DNA of 64,000 nucleotides from Flavobacteriaceae bacterium Ga0077528 (GCA_001464475.1 LNDX01000005.1:62001-126000); one strand, 5' to 3'. Shown: positions 26,088 through 35,155, counted from the stretch's first letter. Notes: a model not told the origin generated them from the sequence alone. Program-made: numbers and translations.

Positions 26088-27343
26088 TGACATCACAAAT
26101 AGAACAAAAAAAATCATTTTTTAGTAATCTAACAGTTCAAATTTTAATAGCAATGGTTCTTGGAGCCATTCTCGGAATTTATATTCATAATAATTTTGAT
26201 ACTGAATTTGCAAAGAATTTTAGTGATAAAATTAAAATGTTAGCAACCATTTTCATTAGATTAGTTCAAATGATTATTGCGCCGTTAGTAATTACGACTT
26301 TGGTTGTTGGAATTGCCAAGTTGGGTGATATAAAATCGGTTGGTAGAATAGGAGGTAAAGCCATGGGATGGTTTTTTACTGCTTCTTTTATTTCGTTATT
26401 GATAGGTTTGTTTTGGGTAAATATTCTTCAACCTGGAGTTGGTTTGAATTTGACCGATGTTGATGTTTCTACTGCTGCTGAAGTTACTGATAAAACTAAA
26501 AGTTTTTCTGCGCAAAATTTTGTAGAACATATTATTCCCAAAAGTATTTTTGAAGCACTAGCAACCAATGAAATATTACAGATTGTAATTTTTTCAATTT
26601 TTTTCGGATTAGCAGCTGCATCTATTGGTGATCACGCAAAACCTGTTGTGAAAGTTTTAGATGTTATTTCACACATCATTTTGAAAATGGTAAATTATGT
26701 AATGAAATTTGCTCCAATTGGAGTATTTGGCGCCATTGCAGGAGTTTTTGCCATTAGAGATTTGCAAGAATTGTTGTTGACTTATGCCAAATTTTTCGGT
26801 TCTTTTTTAGTTGGAATTTCTTCTCTTTGGATAGTTCTTCTACTTGTAGGATACTTATTTTTAAAAGGACATATGACAACTTTACTTAAAAGAATTCTTA
26901 GTCCATTAATAATTGCCTTTGGAACCACAAGTAGTGAAGCCGTTTTTCCAAAATTGACAGAAGAATTAGAACGATTTGGCGTAAAAGATAAAATAGTTTC
27001 ATTTATGCTTCCACTTGGATATTCATTTAATCTTGATGGAAGCATGATGTATATGACTTTTGCTAGTATTTTCATTGCACAAGCTTATGGTGTCCCATTA
27101 GATTTAGGGACACAAATGACAATGCTTTTGGTTTTAATGCTAACTAGTAAAGGAATTGCTGGTGTTCCAAGAGCTAGTTTAGTTGTAGTAGCTGCTACTT
27201 GTGGAATGTTTGATATTCCAATTGAAGGTATAGCTTTAATTCTTCCGATTGATCATTTCTGTGATATGTTTAGAAGTGCAACTAATGTTTTAGGTAATGC
27301 TTTGGCTACATCAGTTGTAGGAAAATGGGAAAAAGAAAGTTAA
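26087..27343 (+). CDS. dicarboxylate/amino acid:cation symporter
   Basis: A 418-residue inner-membrane transporter of the SDF (DAACS) family, which imports glutamate, aspartate or C4-dicarboxylates with Na+ or H+. The start at 26087, overlapping the aroC stop, gives [11 protein letters not shown] before the first helix; a longer frame into aroC is not credible. Signature elements are GTTSSEAVFPKL (re-entrant loop HP1), YSFNLDGSMMYMTFASIF (TM7, with the NMDG-like ion site here NLDG) and GIAGVPRASLVV (HP2). Eight helices fit. Substrate unresolved. Confidence 0.93.
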   Translation: MTSQIEQKKSFFSNLTVQILIAMVLGAILGIYIHNNFDTEFAKNFSDKIKMLATIFIRLVQMIIAPLVITTLVVGIAKLGDIKSVGRIGGKAMGWFFTASFISLLIGLFWVNILQPGVGLNLTDVDVSTAAEVTDKTKSFSAQNFVEHIIPKSIFEALATNEILQIVIFSIFFGLAAASIGDHAKPVVKVLDVISHIILKMVNYVMKFAPIGVFGAIAGVFAIRDLQELLLTYAKFFGSFLVGISSLWIVLLLVGYLFLKGHMTTLLKRILSPLIIAFGTTSSEAVFPKLTEELERFGVKDKIVSFMLPLGYSFNLDGSMMYMTFASIFIAQAYGVPLDLGTQMTMLLVLMLTSKGIAGVPRASLVVVAATCGMFDIPIEGIALILPIDHFCDMFRSATNVLGNALATSVVGKWEKES

Positions 27344-27370
27344 AAAGTTAAAAATTTAAAAATTAATAAC

Positions 27371-27378
27371 TAAATTTG
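27371..27378 (+). promoter_or_regulatory. predicted -7 element of the T9SS protein gene
   Basis: TAAATTTG, 29 bases before the ATG at 27408. No clear -33 TTG, so confidence is modest. Confidence 0.35.
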
Positions 27379-27407
27379 ATATCGAAAAAAAACTTTAAAT
27401 TATTTTT

Positions 27408-28466
27408 ATGAAAAAAACTTTACTTTACTTATTTATGGGAGCGTCGTTTGCTACTACTGCGCAAACATTAGTTACTGAAAATTTTAACTCTTTGGTAGCT
27501 GGAGATGTTTCTACTGAAATTACGGGTACAATTCCTGGTCAAGACAGTTATTTTCTGTTTGCAACCAACGGAACTGCTCCAACGACTAGTACAAATGCTG
27601 GTGTAACAAATGCTCAAATTGTAGCTGGCGGAAATGCTAGTTTAGGTCTTCAAATTACTGGTCCAAACGGAGACAAAGGATCACGTTTTATGTGGAAAGA
27701 TGGTTTTCCTGCATTATGGACAGCCCGAACAGTTGGAAATAACATCATCGAATTAGAAGTTGATATCAATCCTGGTGCTGGAACAACATTAAGCAGAAAT
27801 AATATTGGTGTTTACATTTTTAATGCTGCTGGAGATAGAGTTCTTGCTGGAGTAGTTGTAAAAGCTGCTACAAGAGAATTATTTTTAGTTGCTTATTCTA
27901 CACCAACTGGAAATCCTGTTGGAAATTATACTTACAGTTTAAGCGCTGCACCAGGAATACAATTACCTGCCGATGTATTTAGTAGAGTTGGTATTTCTTA
28001 TAATAAAACAACAGGTCAAGCAATCATTAAAGCTCCAGGATTAGCTGCTGCTGGTGCAGGAGTTGCAGGTAGTTCTGCTGGATCTGATCCTGCAGAAATT
28101 GACTTTGTTGGATTTTCTGGAAATACTACAGCTGTTCCAAATACTGCAGCTGGATCTGTAATTATGGATAATCTGTTAGTAAAAGCATCAAATACAGATA
28201 CCTTATTAAATAATGTAACTTTTGCTGAAGATTCTTTGGTTACTATAAATTTATATCCTAATCCAGTTAATGATATATTGAATATAAATAGCAAATATAC
28301 TTTAAACAATATTAGTATATCTGACATCAATGGAAGAGTAGTTAGGAATACTTCTTTAAACGGAACAGAAGCTCAAATTAATATAGCTGACTTAGCTTCA
28401 GGAGTTTATTTATTGAAAGTTGTTACCTCAGATGGTACGGTTACTAAAAAAGTAATAAAAGAATAA
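27408..28466 (+). CDS. secreted protein with T9SS C-terminal sorting domain
   Basis: A 352-residue exported protein. The signal peptide (1-19, FATTAQ) is followed by a 240-residue beta-rich domain of jelly-roll character, starting LVTENFNSLVAGD and including NNIIELEVDINPGAG and SVIMDNLLVK, typical of secreted Bacteroidetes proteins with concanavalin-like folds. The last 75 residues are a type A sorting domain (INLYPNPVNDILNI through GVYLLKVVTSDG to KVIKE). It will be exported by T9SS. The carbohydrate-binding idea is inference. The gene is monocistronic, with a terminator at 28488-28519. Confidence 0.88.
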   Translation: MKKTLLYLFMGASFATTAQTLVTENFNSLVAGDVSTEITGTIPGQDSYFLFATNGTAPTTSTNAGVTNAQIVAGGNASLGLQITGPNGDKGSRFMWKDGFPALWTARTVGNNIIELEVDINPGAGTTLSRNNIGVYIFNAAGDRVLAGVVVKAATRELFLVAYSTPTGNPVGNYTYSLSAAPGIQLPADVFSRVGISYNKTTGQAIIKAPGLAAAGAGVAGSSAGSDPAEIDFVGFSGNTTAVPNTAAGSVIMDNLLVKASNTDTLLNNVTFAEDSLVTINLYPNPVNDILNINSKYTLNNISISDINGRVVRNTSLNGTEAQINIADLASGVYLLKVVTSDGTVTKKVIKE

Positions 28467-28487
28467 TTAGTATTCTTTATTAAATAA

Positions 28488-28519
28488 AAAAAAGACTAAG
28501 CATTTGCTTAGTCTTTTTT
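28488..28519. terminator. bidirectional terminator; stem contains the stop codon of a small gene
   Basis: Inverted repeat AAAAAAGACTAAGC / GCTTAGTCTTTTTT around a 4-base loop. It ends the T9SS gene on the plus strand. On the minus strand the TAA of the 45-residue protein (28508-28510) is part of the stem. Confidence 0.85.
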
Positions 28520-28645
28520 CTTTTTATCACTTCCCATCATAAGGAAAACGGCTCCAACTAATCCAATTATAACTAAAGCAAAGACTCCAATCATAATGAA
28601 AGTTCCATTATCATGAGAATAAAGAGGTAACAATAAGTTGTTCAT
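28508..28645 (-). CDS. 45-residue single-pass membrane protein
   Basis: A short frame from ATG at 28645 to TAA at 28508: MNNLLLPLYSHDNGTF, one transmembrane helix (about 16-37, IMIGVFALVIIGLVGAVFLMM), then GSDKKKKD. The clean hydrophobic segment, positive cytoplasmic tail and position directly above a terminator support a real gene. It resembles small flavobacterial membrane proteins, but I cannot name a family. Confidence 0.72.
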   Translation of the reverse strand: MNNLLLPLYSHDNGTFIMIGVFALVIIGLVGAVFLMMGSDKKKKD

Positions 28646-28712
28646 GATTTCAATTGTTTAGGATACTCAAAAGTATTTCAAATAAACTTATTGAAATATG
28701 ACAAATATCATA

Positions 28713-29126
28713 CTAGAGAAATTTAGATTTTAACTCTGGAGTTGGCATCATGCAGCTATCTTTTTTGCCATACCATTTGTATCTATTTTTGGCAACAAAA
28801 TCATATCCGAAATTTTTTAAAAAATTTGGAAGTATAGATAGATAACTCGTTAAACTGATTAATCCTCTTAAATCTTTTGCAATATTAAAAGCCGCATCAG
28901 CTTTAACATAATAGGCCTTTCCTGGAATATAAAGAATAATACTATCCGTTTGAGAAGTATCAACCTTAATGTAATCAATAATTTTTTGTCCTAGCTCAGA
29001 TTGAATAGCAACAAATCTAAAAGTGTCTTTAACATCTTTTTTTATCACATATTGTACCGTGGCATCACACAAATTGCATACACCATCAAAAAGAATGATT
29101 TTTTTATCTTTTGGTAATTCTTCCAT
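28713..29126 (-). CDS. DCC-family thiol-disulfide oxidoreductase-like protein
   Basis: A 137-residue protein of the DCC/DUF393 family, named after its D-x-C-x-x-C motif: here FDGVCNLCDA, with Asp14, Cys17 and Cys20. The rest has thioredoxin-like alternation, with VAIQSELGQKI near 39 and a C-terminal basic region, FVAKNRYKWYGKKDSCMMP. A redox role is assumed from the CxxC motif; the physiological partner is unknown. It starts one base after the end of the mutS2-like gene, so they share a transcript. Confidence 0.88.
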   Translation of the reverse strand: MEELPKDKKIILFDGVCNLCDATVQYVIKKDVKDTFRFVAIQSELGQKIIDYIKVDTSQTDSIILYIPGKAYYVKADAAFNIAKDLRGLISLTSYLSILPNFLKNFGYDFVAKNRYKWYGKKDSCMMPTPELKSKFL

Positions 29127-29127
29127 A

Positions 29128-31296
29128 TTATTTAGGTCTTTCTACAAATTCTAAAGCATCCAAACTAACTTTTGATGTAAATACTCCATAATTTACAGTT
29201 GCTTTGTTTTTTTCAATACCATCAAGTGTTCCAACTGCTTTGCCATCAAACATTCTAACTCGATCACCAATTTTAAGTGCAACTTTTGGCTTTTCTGGAA
29301 CTTCTTTTAATTTTAATTTCTTCTCTTTCTTTTCTTGTCGAATCTCCTCAACTTTTACTTTAACCTCTTCGGCAACCTTTTTTTGAATAACTTCTTTTTC
29401 CTTTAATTCTTTAGCAGATGCTTTTTTTCGTTTTGAATTTTCAATTTCTACTACTTTTAAAAATTCACCAATAAGTGTTTTTTTGTCTTTATTGTTAAAA
29501 TAATTTGAAGAAATTTCATCAATCTTTTGTCCCATATAAATCAATCGCTGATTGGCATCATACAATTCTTGGTAACGTTCTAATTTATCTTTTATCTTAG
29601 CGTTAATAGATTCCATTTTTTTGCTTTCTTCACGAGCTTTAGATTCTTCTTCTTTCAAATTTAATGAAGTTTTTTCCATTTTAGAACGCTCTTTTTGCAA
29701 AGTTGCAATAGTCTTGTCAAATCTAACTTTGCCACCTTCAATTTTCTTTTTGGCTCTATTTATCAATCCAAATGGAATTCCATTTTTCTGTGCAACTTCA
29801 AAAGTAAAAGAACTTCCTGCTTGTCCTAAGTGCAACTTATACATTGGTTCTAATGTTCTTTCATCAAATAACATATTGGCATTTGTGGCATTTGGCAATT
29901 CATTTGCTAATATTTTTAAATTAGTATAATGCGTTGTAATAATACCAAAAGCTTCTCTGTGATAAAACTCTTCTAAAAAAACTTCTGCCAAAGCGCCACC
30001 CAAATCAGGGTCAGAACCAGTACCAAATTCGTCTATTAAAAATAGCGTTTTAGAATTACATTTTTTCAAAAAATAATTCATGTTTTTTAAACGATAACTG
30101 TAGGTACTTAAATGATTTTCAATAGATTGATTATCTCCAATATCAGTCAAAATTCTATCAAAAAGAAAGGTTTCGCTACGTTCATGAACAGGAATTAAGA
30201 TACCACTTTGTAGCATTAATTGAAGTAATCCCACCGTTTTAAGTGAAATTGTTTTTCCACCTGCATTTGGTCCAGAAATAACTATAATGGTACTTTCAGG
30301 ATTCAATTCGATTGTTTGCGGATGTGTTATCTCATTTTTTAATTTGTTATTCAAATAAAGAATAGGATGCAAAGCATCTCTAAAATACAAACGTTTTTTA
30401 TCCGAAATATTTGGTAGAATTCCATTGATTTTATTGGCATACTTAGCTTTTGCAGCAATAACATCAACATCACTCAAAAACTCTTGATAACTAACAATTA
30501 ATTCATGAAACGGACGAATGTCATTGGTAAGTTGTTTCAAAATTCGTGTAACTTCTTCTTTCTCTTCATATTCTAAGTTGTTCAACTCTCTAGAATATTT
30601 TAAGGTGGCTTCTGGCTCAATGTAGGCAATACTTCCTGTTTTGGAACTTCCTAAAATAGAACCTTTCACTTTTCTTCTGTACATTGCTAAAACAGCTAAA
30701 ACTCTTCTGTTTTCGACAAAACTTTCTTTGATGTCATCCAAATATCCCAAAGAATTATATTGGCTCATTGCCATACCAAAACTTTGATTGACTTTTCCAC
30801 GAACAACATTCATATCACGACGAATATTCAATAAATCTGGCGAAGCATTATCTCTTACTTCTCCGTGTTTATCAATAACTTCATCAATGTATTTTACAAT
30901 TTCCTTAGTAACTTGTATTTGACTGGCTTTCTCATTCAGTTTAGGATAATACTCTTGAAATTTCTTGAAAAATAAAATCAAAGTATTTGCAGTTTCTGAA
31001 ACCGTTGCTATTTTTCTAAATCCAGAAACTTCTAATTGACTTCCATCAATGGCTAAAAATTTTAACTCGTTATTTATAGAATCAAAACCGTGATTTGGAA
31101 TAGCATTATTATTTGAGTAGGAGGAAACGTACTCAGAGGTTTGCAGCAAATTATCCATTAAAAGATTTTTTTCTTTAAATGGAGTAATTTCAAGGGCTTT
31201 TATTTTGCCTAATTCGGTATTACATCGCTCTGAAATAGTATTTAATATAGTGTCAAATTCTAAATCTTGAAGCGTTTTATTGGTGATAGAAATCAT
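29128..31296 (-). CDS. MutS2-like ATPase lacking the Smr domain
   Basis: Read from ATG at 31296, 722 residues; a longer frame to 31335 adds 13 unlikely residues. It has the MutS core/lever region, a Walker A GPNAGGKT (342-349), Walker B LFLIDEFGTGSDP (about 418-430), then a long Lys/Glu coiled coil (about 520-650). It ends in a KOW-like module (GDRVRMFDGKAVGTLDG). MutS2 proteins act on branched DNA or stalled ribosomes. The C-terminal Smr nuclease domain of Bacillus-type MutS2 is absent, so cleavage is not predicted. The mismatch-binding N-terminal domain of MutS is absent too. Confidence 0.88.
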   Translation of the reverse strand: MISITNKTLQDLEFDTILNTISERCNTELGKIKALEITPFKEKNLLMDNLLQTSEYVSSYSNNNAIPNHGFDSINNELKFLAIDGSQLEVSGFRKIATVSETANTLILFFKKFQEYYPKLNEKASQIQVTKEIVKYIDEVIDKHGEVRDNASPDLLNIRRDMNVVRGKVNQSFGMAMSQYNSLGYLDDIKESFVENRRVLAVLAMYRRKVKGSILGSSKTGSIAYIEPEATLKYSRELNNLEYEEKEEVTRILKQLTNDIRPFHELIVSYQEFLSDVDVIAAKAKYANKINGILPNISDKKRLYFRDALHPILYLNNKLKNEITHPQTIELNPESTIIVISGPNAGGKTISLKTVGLLQLMLQSGILIPVHERSETFLFDRILTDIGDNQSIENHLSTYSYRLKNMNYFLKKCNSKTLFLIDEFGTGSDPDLGGALAEVFLEEFYHREAFGIITTHYTNLKILANELPNATNANMLFDERTLEPMYKLHLGQAGSSFTFEVAQKNGIPFGLINRAKKKIEGGKVRFDKTIATLQKERSKMEKTSLNLKEEESKAREESKKMESINAKIKDKLERYQELYDANQRLIYMGQKIDEISSNYFNNKDKKTLIGEFLKVVEIENSKRKKASAKELKEKEVIQKKVAEEVKVKVEEIRQEKKEKKLKLKEVPEKPKVALKIGDRVRMFDGKAVGTLDGIEKNKATVNYGVFTSKVSLDALEFVERPK

Positions 31297-31356
31297 TCTA
31301 ATATTTTGTGAATTCAAAGTTACGAATGTTGACAAGCATATTGCAATAGATTTTTA

Positions 31357-31364
31357 TATTTTTG
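31357..31364 (+). promoter_or_regulatory. predicted -7 element of ung
   Basis: TATTTTTG fits TAnnTTTG and lies 15 bases before the ATG at 31380. The nearest TTG elements are at poor distances. Confidence 0.35.
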
Positions 31365-31379
31365 GTAAAAAATTAAGAT

Positions 31380-32045
31380 ATGTTGATTAAAATTAATCCC
31401 TCATGGAAGGAAAAATTGAAAGAGGAGTTCGATAAGAGCTATTTTGCCAATTTAGTTGAATTTGTTAAAAGTGAATATGCAACTCACAGATGTTTTCCTA
31501 ATGATAATCTAATATTTTCAGCTTTCGATTATTGTCCATTTAATGATGTAAAAGTTGTAATAATAGGACAAGATCCTTATCACGGATTTGGTCAAGCAAA
31601 CGGATTGTGTTTTTCTGTAAATGATGGCGTAACTTTTCCTCCATCACTAATTAATATTTTTAAAGAAATTGAACAAGATTTGAAATTACCAATTCCAATA
31701 TCAGGAAATCTTGAAAGATGGGCTAGGCAAGGAGTACTTTTGCTAAACGCTACCTTAACTGTTAGAGAAAGTGAAGCAGGTAGTCATCAAAAAAAAGGAT
31801 GGGAGCAATTTACTGATGCAGTCATCCAAAAAATTTCTAATGAAAAAGAAAATGTAGTTTTTCTTTTATGGGGAGGATTTGCAAAGAAGAAAGGAGCAAA
31901 GATTGATAGAACCAAACATTTTGTTTTAGAAACAGGACATCCATCTCCGTTGAGTGCAAATAGAGGTTTCTGGTTTGGAAATAAACATTTTAGTGCAACA
32001 AATTCATTTTTAAAAAGTAAAAACTTTAAAGAAATTGAATGGTAA
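31380..32045 (+). CDS. ung: uracil-DNA glycosylase
   Basis: A 221-residue family 1 UDG that removes uracil from DNA as the first step of base-excision repair. The water-activating loop GQDPYHG is at 63-69 (catalytic Asp65). Next come GLCFSV, the conserved LLLNATLTVR, and the DNA-intercalation loop with the catalytic His, GHPSPLSANRG (near 188-198). Length is typical. It is divergent from the mutS2-like gene. Confidence 0.97.
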   Translation: MLIKINPSWKEKLKEEFDKSYFANLVEFVKSEYATHRCFPNDNLIFSAFDYCPFNDVKVVIIGQDPYHGFGQANGLCFSVNDGVTFPPSLINIFKEIEQDLKLPIPISGNLERWARQGVLLLNATLTVRESEAGSHQKKGWEQFTDAVIQKISNEKENVVFLLWGGFAKKKGAKIDRTKHFVLETGHPSPLSANRGFWFGNKHFSATNSFLKSKNFKEIEW

Positions 32046-32049
32046 AAAA

Positions 32050-32073
32050 AAATCCATCACTTAGGATGGATTT
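32050..32073. terminator. terminator between ung and the convergent lipoprotein gene
   Basis: A 9-bp stem (AAATCCATC / GATGGATTT) with a 6-base loop, an A tract to the left and T-rich sequence to the right. It lies 5 bases after the ung stop and 7 before the stop of the opposing gene. Confidence 0.7.
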
Positions 32074-32079
32074 ACTATT

Positions 32080-32667
32080 TTAATTTACTGTAAAGTTATA
32101 ATAACCTTCAGAATCTAAATTACTTACATCAGAAAAAATGGTTAGTGATATACTTTCAGAACTACTGTTGGAACGTATCTCAACTTGACTTGTAGAAGAA
32201 CTATTGTAACCAAAACTTAAACGATACTGCCCAGAAGAAGGCAATTTTATTCCACATAAAAATTCATATCGATCATTAGCAACATTAAATTCTGCTGTGG
32301 CATTATAAAAACCACCTGTTACAAATTTACCCAAATTTAAATCAATATTTGGAGTGCTTGCATCAACTAATATCCATTCATCTCCAACTTTTTTTTCTAA
32401 TAAATAGCTAAAAGCAAATGAAGGAGCATTGTTGGTCGTTTTTCTAATATCTAATAAATTTGTTTGATTTGGTTCAGCTAAGAGACGATTGATATAGGAA
32501 TTTACATAAAGATAATCGCCAACATTATAATTAGCTTGCGTTTGAATTGAAACTAAATTTGGAACAGATATATATTCTGTATTATAAAAATCATCATCAT
32601 TTGTATCACATGAATTGAATGTTGTTACAAATAAAATTAGTAGTGTTATTATTTTTAATGTCTTCAT
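32080..32667 (-). CDS. hypothetical lipoprotein
   Basis: A 195-residue lipoprotein: signal peptide with lipobox FNSCDT and an acidic DTNDDD stretch after the Cys, which in Bacteroidetes favours surface export. The mature part is beta-rich, with FCGIKLPSSGQYRLSFG near 138-154 and a Ser-rich end, SNSSSESISL. No family recognised. It lies 11 bases downstream of an outer-membrane barrel gene and probably shares its transcript, which suggests a membrane-associated partner. Confidence 0.78.
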   Translation of the reverse strand: MKTLKIITLLILFVTTFNSCDTNDDDFYNTEYISVPNLVSIQTQANYNVGDYLYVNSYINRLLAEPNQTNLLDIRKTTNNAPSFAFSYLLEKKVGDEWILVDASTPNIDLNLGKFVTGGFYNATAEFNVANDRYEFLCGIKLPSSGQYRLSFGYNSSSTSQVEIRSNSSSESISLTIFSDVSNLDSEGYYNFTVN

Positions 32668-32678
32668 ACTATTTTTTT

Positions 32679-33248
32679 TTAAAATCTATAACCTAAATTA
32701 ATTCCAACTCGTGATATTACATCTGGACTTTGCTCTCTTTTGGTTAAGTTAGAACCAAAACCAACTAAGAATTCTAACGCCCAAGATTCTTTAAAGTACA
32801 TTTTGTATCCTAAACTTCCTCCAAGTCCAAAATCGGTATATTTTGATTTTTTTATGGTGTAAAACCCATTTCCATTTGAATCAGTATCTCTTATAATTTC
32901 TTTAAAATCGCCACCATTAGCAGAAGCAAAAATTTCAGCGAAATAATAACGTGATTTACTTTTTGACAAAGCATATCTCACATATGGATTGATTTCATAC
33001 TTGGGTAAGTTATTTCTAAAACCATCATTAAAATCATCTTCTATTTTTTGACTATTAGAAAAATTAGTATTTACTCCAAGTGAAAAATCCTTTCCAAGAA
33101 AACGTTCATAACTAAAACTTAGCTTTCCGTAAGCTATTGCTGATAGCACATCTACACGAAATTCATTTTTTTTATTGTCAAAAGGACTACTTTCTTGTGC
33201 AGAAACAAACAAAGTTCCTAACAAGAATAAACCTATTATTTTTTTCAT
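32679..33248 (-). CDS. outer-membrane beta-barrel protein
   Basis: A 189-residue exported protein with signal peptide KKIIGLFLLGTLFVSAQ. The mature chain alternates amphipathic strands (FRVDVLSAIAYGKLSFSYERF, SRYYFAEIFASANGG, LGGSLGYKMYF) and ends in GINLGYRF, with a terminal Phe as in Omp85-inserted barrels. It is similar to Bacteroidetes DUF3575-type porin-like proteins. It is followed closely by the lipoprotein gene. The precise role is unknown. Confidence 0.82.
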   Translation of the reverse strand: MKKIIGLFLLGTLFVSAQESSPFDNKKNEFRVDVLSAIAYGKLSFSYERFLGKDFSLGVNTNFSNSQKIEDDFNDGFRNNLPKYEINPYVRYALSKSKSRYYFAEIFASANGGDFKEIIRDTDSNGNGFYTIKKSKYTDFGLGGSLGYKMYFKESWALEFLVGFGSNLTKREQSPDVISRVGINLGYRF

Positions 33249-33303
33249 ATAATTCTGATTTTAAATAGCTAATATACTATTTTATTTGATGTGTTTTGAA
33301 AAA

Positions 33304-34236
33304 TTAATTTAAAGTAAGTGCACTCAAAATTTCTTCATTCATAAATGGTCCACCAGGATATTTAGCTGTATAATCTAAATTTAGCCAAATATTGCCACGC
33401 TCATCAATATGGTAATGCAAAGATTTTCCTTTACTTTCTTCAGGAAAAAGCACTTTTTTCACCAAATAATTTATGGTTTCTAAATCGGCTTGTTTTCCAA
33501 TTAAGATTTCAGGATAAATATGTCCGTCAGTGTGAATAAGTCTCGGTATTCCACCAATAGATCGAATACAAGCCGCCATTAAAATAGAGTGATCATCACA
33601 ATCACCAGACAAGTATTTTGCTGATTCACTAGCGCTAGCAATATATTCTCTACCTTTTGGGTCACTTACATAATTCCAATTGCTATTTATTTCTTTAAAC
33701 ACAGAAAAACATTGAATTATGGTAAAATAATCATTGTATCCTTTTTCGTCTTTAAAATGTTTGTTTACTGCCATCAAAGAGAAATTTCTAACTTTAGGAT
33801 TAGAATAATCTATGGCATTAAGTATCTTAGATTTATTTGGAAAAGGAAGTAATTTGTCAATAATAATATCTTGAGGATATGGATTATAACTCATTGTGTA
33901 AAGCATTGATTGATAGTCTTCAAAAACGGTTTGAAAGCCATAACCTCCAAAAATAGTTCCATAAACTAATGCTATTAAATAGAGAAAAATACTTATTAAT
34001 GTAATTTTTCTCATGGCTCTCAATATAAGTTGTATTAAAATTAAAAGAACAATAAAAAGAAGTATTCTATCTATGTGTAAAGACCATTCTAACTCAATAA
34101 TATTTTGATGTAAAATGATAAAAATTGGTATGGTTATAAGTACATTCAAAACAAAAATAATTACCATATCCCACGGTTTTTTTACCGTAAGTTTGTCTTT
34201 TAAGTACAAATAATAAAGTTTTGTTTTTTCTATCAT
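33304..34236 (-). CDS. membrane protein with transglutaminase-like domain
   Basis: The ATG at 34236 (MIEKTKLYYLYLK) gives 310 residues; the longer frame uses a TTG at 34251. Four hydrophobic helices are visible in residues 20-115 (for example WDMVIIFVLNVLITIPIFII). They are followed by a cytosolic or periplasmic transglutaminase-like core with GDCDDHSILMAACIR (about 211-225), whose Cys is the usual nucleophile. HTDGHIYPEI supplies His, and NIWLNLDYTA supplies Asp. Such proteins act as peptidases or amidases. It starts 19 bases after the solute-binding protein gene. Confidence 0.85.
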   Translation of the reverse strand: MIEKTKLYYLYLKDKLTVKKPWDMVIIFVLNVLITIPIFIILHQNIIELEWSLHIDRILLFIVLLILIQLILRAMRKITLISIFLYLIALVYGTIFGGYGFQTVFEDYQSMLYTMSYNPYPQDIIIDKLLPFPNKSKILNAIDYSNPKVRNFSLMAVNKHFKDEKGYNDYFTIIQCFSVFKEINSNWNYVSDPKGREYIASASESAKYLSGDCDDHSILMAACIRSIGGIPRLIHTDGHIYPEILIGKQADLETINYLVKKVLFPEESKGKSLHYHIDERGNIWLNLDYTAKYPGGPFMNEEILSALTLN

Positions 34237-34255
34237 TTTAAGAATTTGCAAAAAG

Positions 34256-35107
34256 CTAGATGGCTTTTACAAGTTCAGCAAAAGTACCTTTTTTCTCAAT
34301 AATTTTGAGGTCAAATAATTGATTTTGAATTTTGTTTAACATTTTTTCAGATAATGGCTTTTGAGACCATTCTGTTAATCGCAACCATTCTTGAATATCT
34401 TCTATTTTTTGATGGTATTTTGTAGCTAATGTTCTATCAATACTCGGAATTTCTTTGAACTCTTGCGTTGTGATATTAATAATTTCAAGAATTTGCTCAA
34501 TGGCATTAGGATACTTTTTCAAAATTTCTTCACGAACGGCAATTACAAAACAAGGCCAAGGTGTGGGGCAATCGTCAATTCTTCTGAAAATTCCTTTATC
34601 TACAAGAGGTTTGGTCATAAAATGTTCCCACATGAAATAATCGGATTCTCCTTTGGTTAAACTTTCAACAGCGCCATCAATTGTGTTTACGATTTCAAAT
34701 TGCAGGTTTTCAGTATTCCAACCTTGATTATTAGCATTAACATAAGCCATTAATTGTGAACCTGAACCTAATCTTGAGATAGCCACTTTTTTATTTTCTA
34801 AATCAGAAAGCGTTTTAAAATTGGAGTTAGCAGCCACATGAATTCCCCAAATTAAAGGACTTTCAACATAAACTTGCACAATTTTAGAAGGATTTTCAGC
34901 ATTAATATCTTTTACGATTCCTTCTGATAAAATTACAGCAATATCAGTTTCACCATCGCGAAGCATTTGACACATTTTACCAGTACCTTCAGGAACATCA
35001 GTCCATTGTAAATCGATTCCAACGGCTTCAAATTCGCCATTTTCAATACACAAATGCCAAGGAAGATTGAAATGCTCTGGAACGCCTGCTATTTTTATAG
35101 TTTTCAT
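34256..35107 (-). CDS. cytosolic solute-binding-domain protein (Ca3427/NMT1-like)
   Basis: A 283-residue periplasmic-binding-protein fold without a signal peptide or lipobox, so it should be cytosolic. The start, IAGVPEHFNLPWHL (about 6-19), with PEGTGKMCQMLRDGETDIAV (about 39-58) and SEGIVKD, resembles the PBP2 Ca3427-like group related to NMT1/THI5 proteins. The family often handles thiamine-pyrimidine or sulfonate-like ligands, but no substrate can be read here. The lack of an export signal and of transporter genes nearby suggests an intracellular binding or enzymatic role. Ligand unknown. Confidence 0.75.
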   Translation of the reverse strand: MKTIKIAGVPEHFNLPWHLCIENGEFEAVGIDLQWTDVPEGTGKMCQMLRDGETDIAVILSEGIVKDINAENPSKIVQVYVESPLIWGIHVAANSNFKTLSDLENKKVAISRLGSGSQLMAYVNANNQGWNTENLQFEIVNTIDGAVESLTKGESDYFMWEHFMTKPLVDKGIFRRIDDCPTPWPCFVIAVREEILKKYPNAIEQILEIINITTQEFKEIPSIDRTLATKYHQKIEDIQEWLRLTEWSQKPLSEKMLNKIQNQLFDLKIIEKKGTFAELVKAI

Positions 35108-35155
35108 TTTTATGCTGAATTTATTTCATCATCTTTCGATGCTTGTATTAATTGG

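Noticed and set aside
27338..27370. A/T-rich repeat GTTAAAAA-like after the symporter gene
   Set aside because: The period is nearer 8 than 7 and the sequence is too simple to assign to the heptamer family.
31297..31335. Longer N-terminus for the MutS2-like protein
   Set aside because: The extra 13 residues carry no conserved feature and the ATG at 31296 gives the standard start MISITNKTL.
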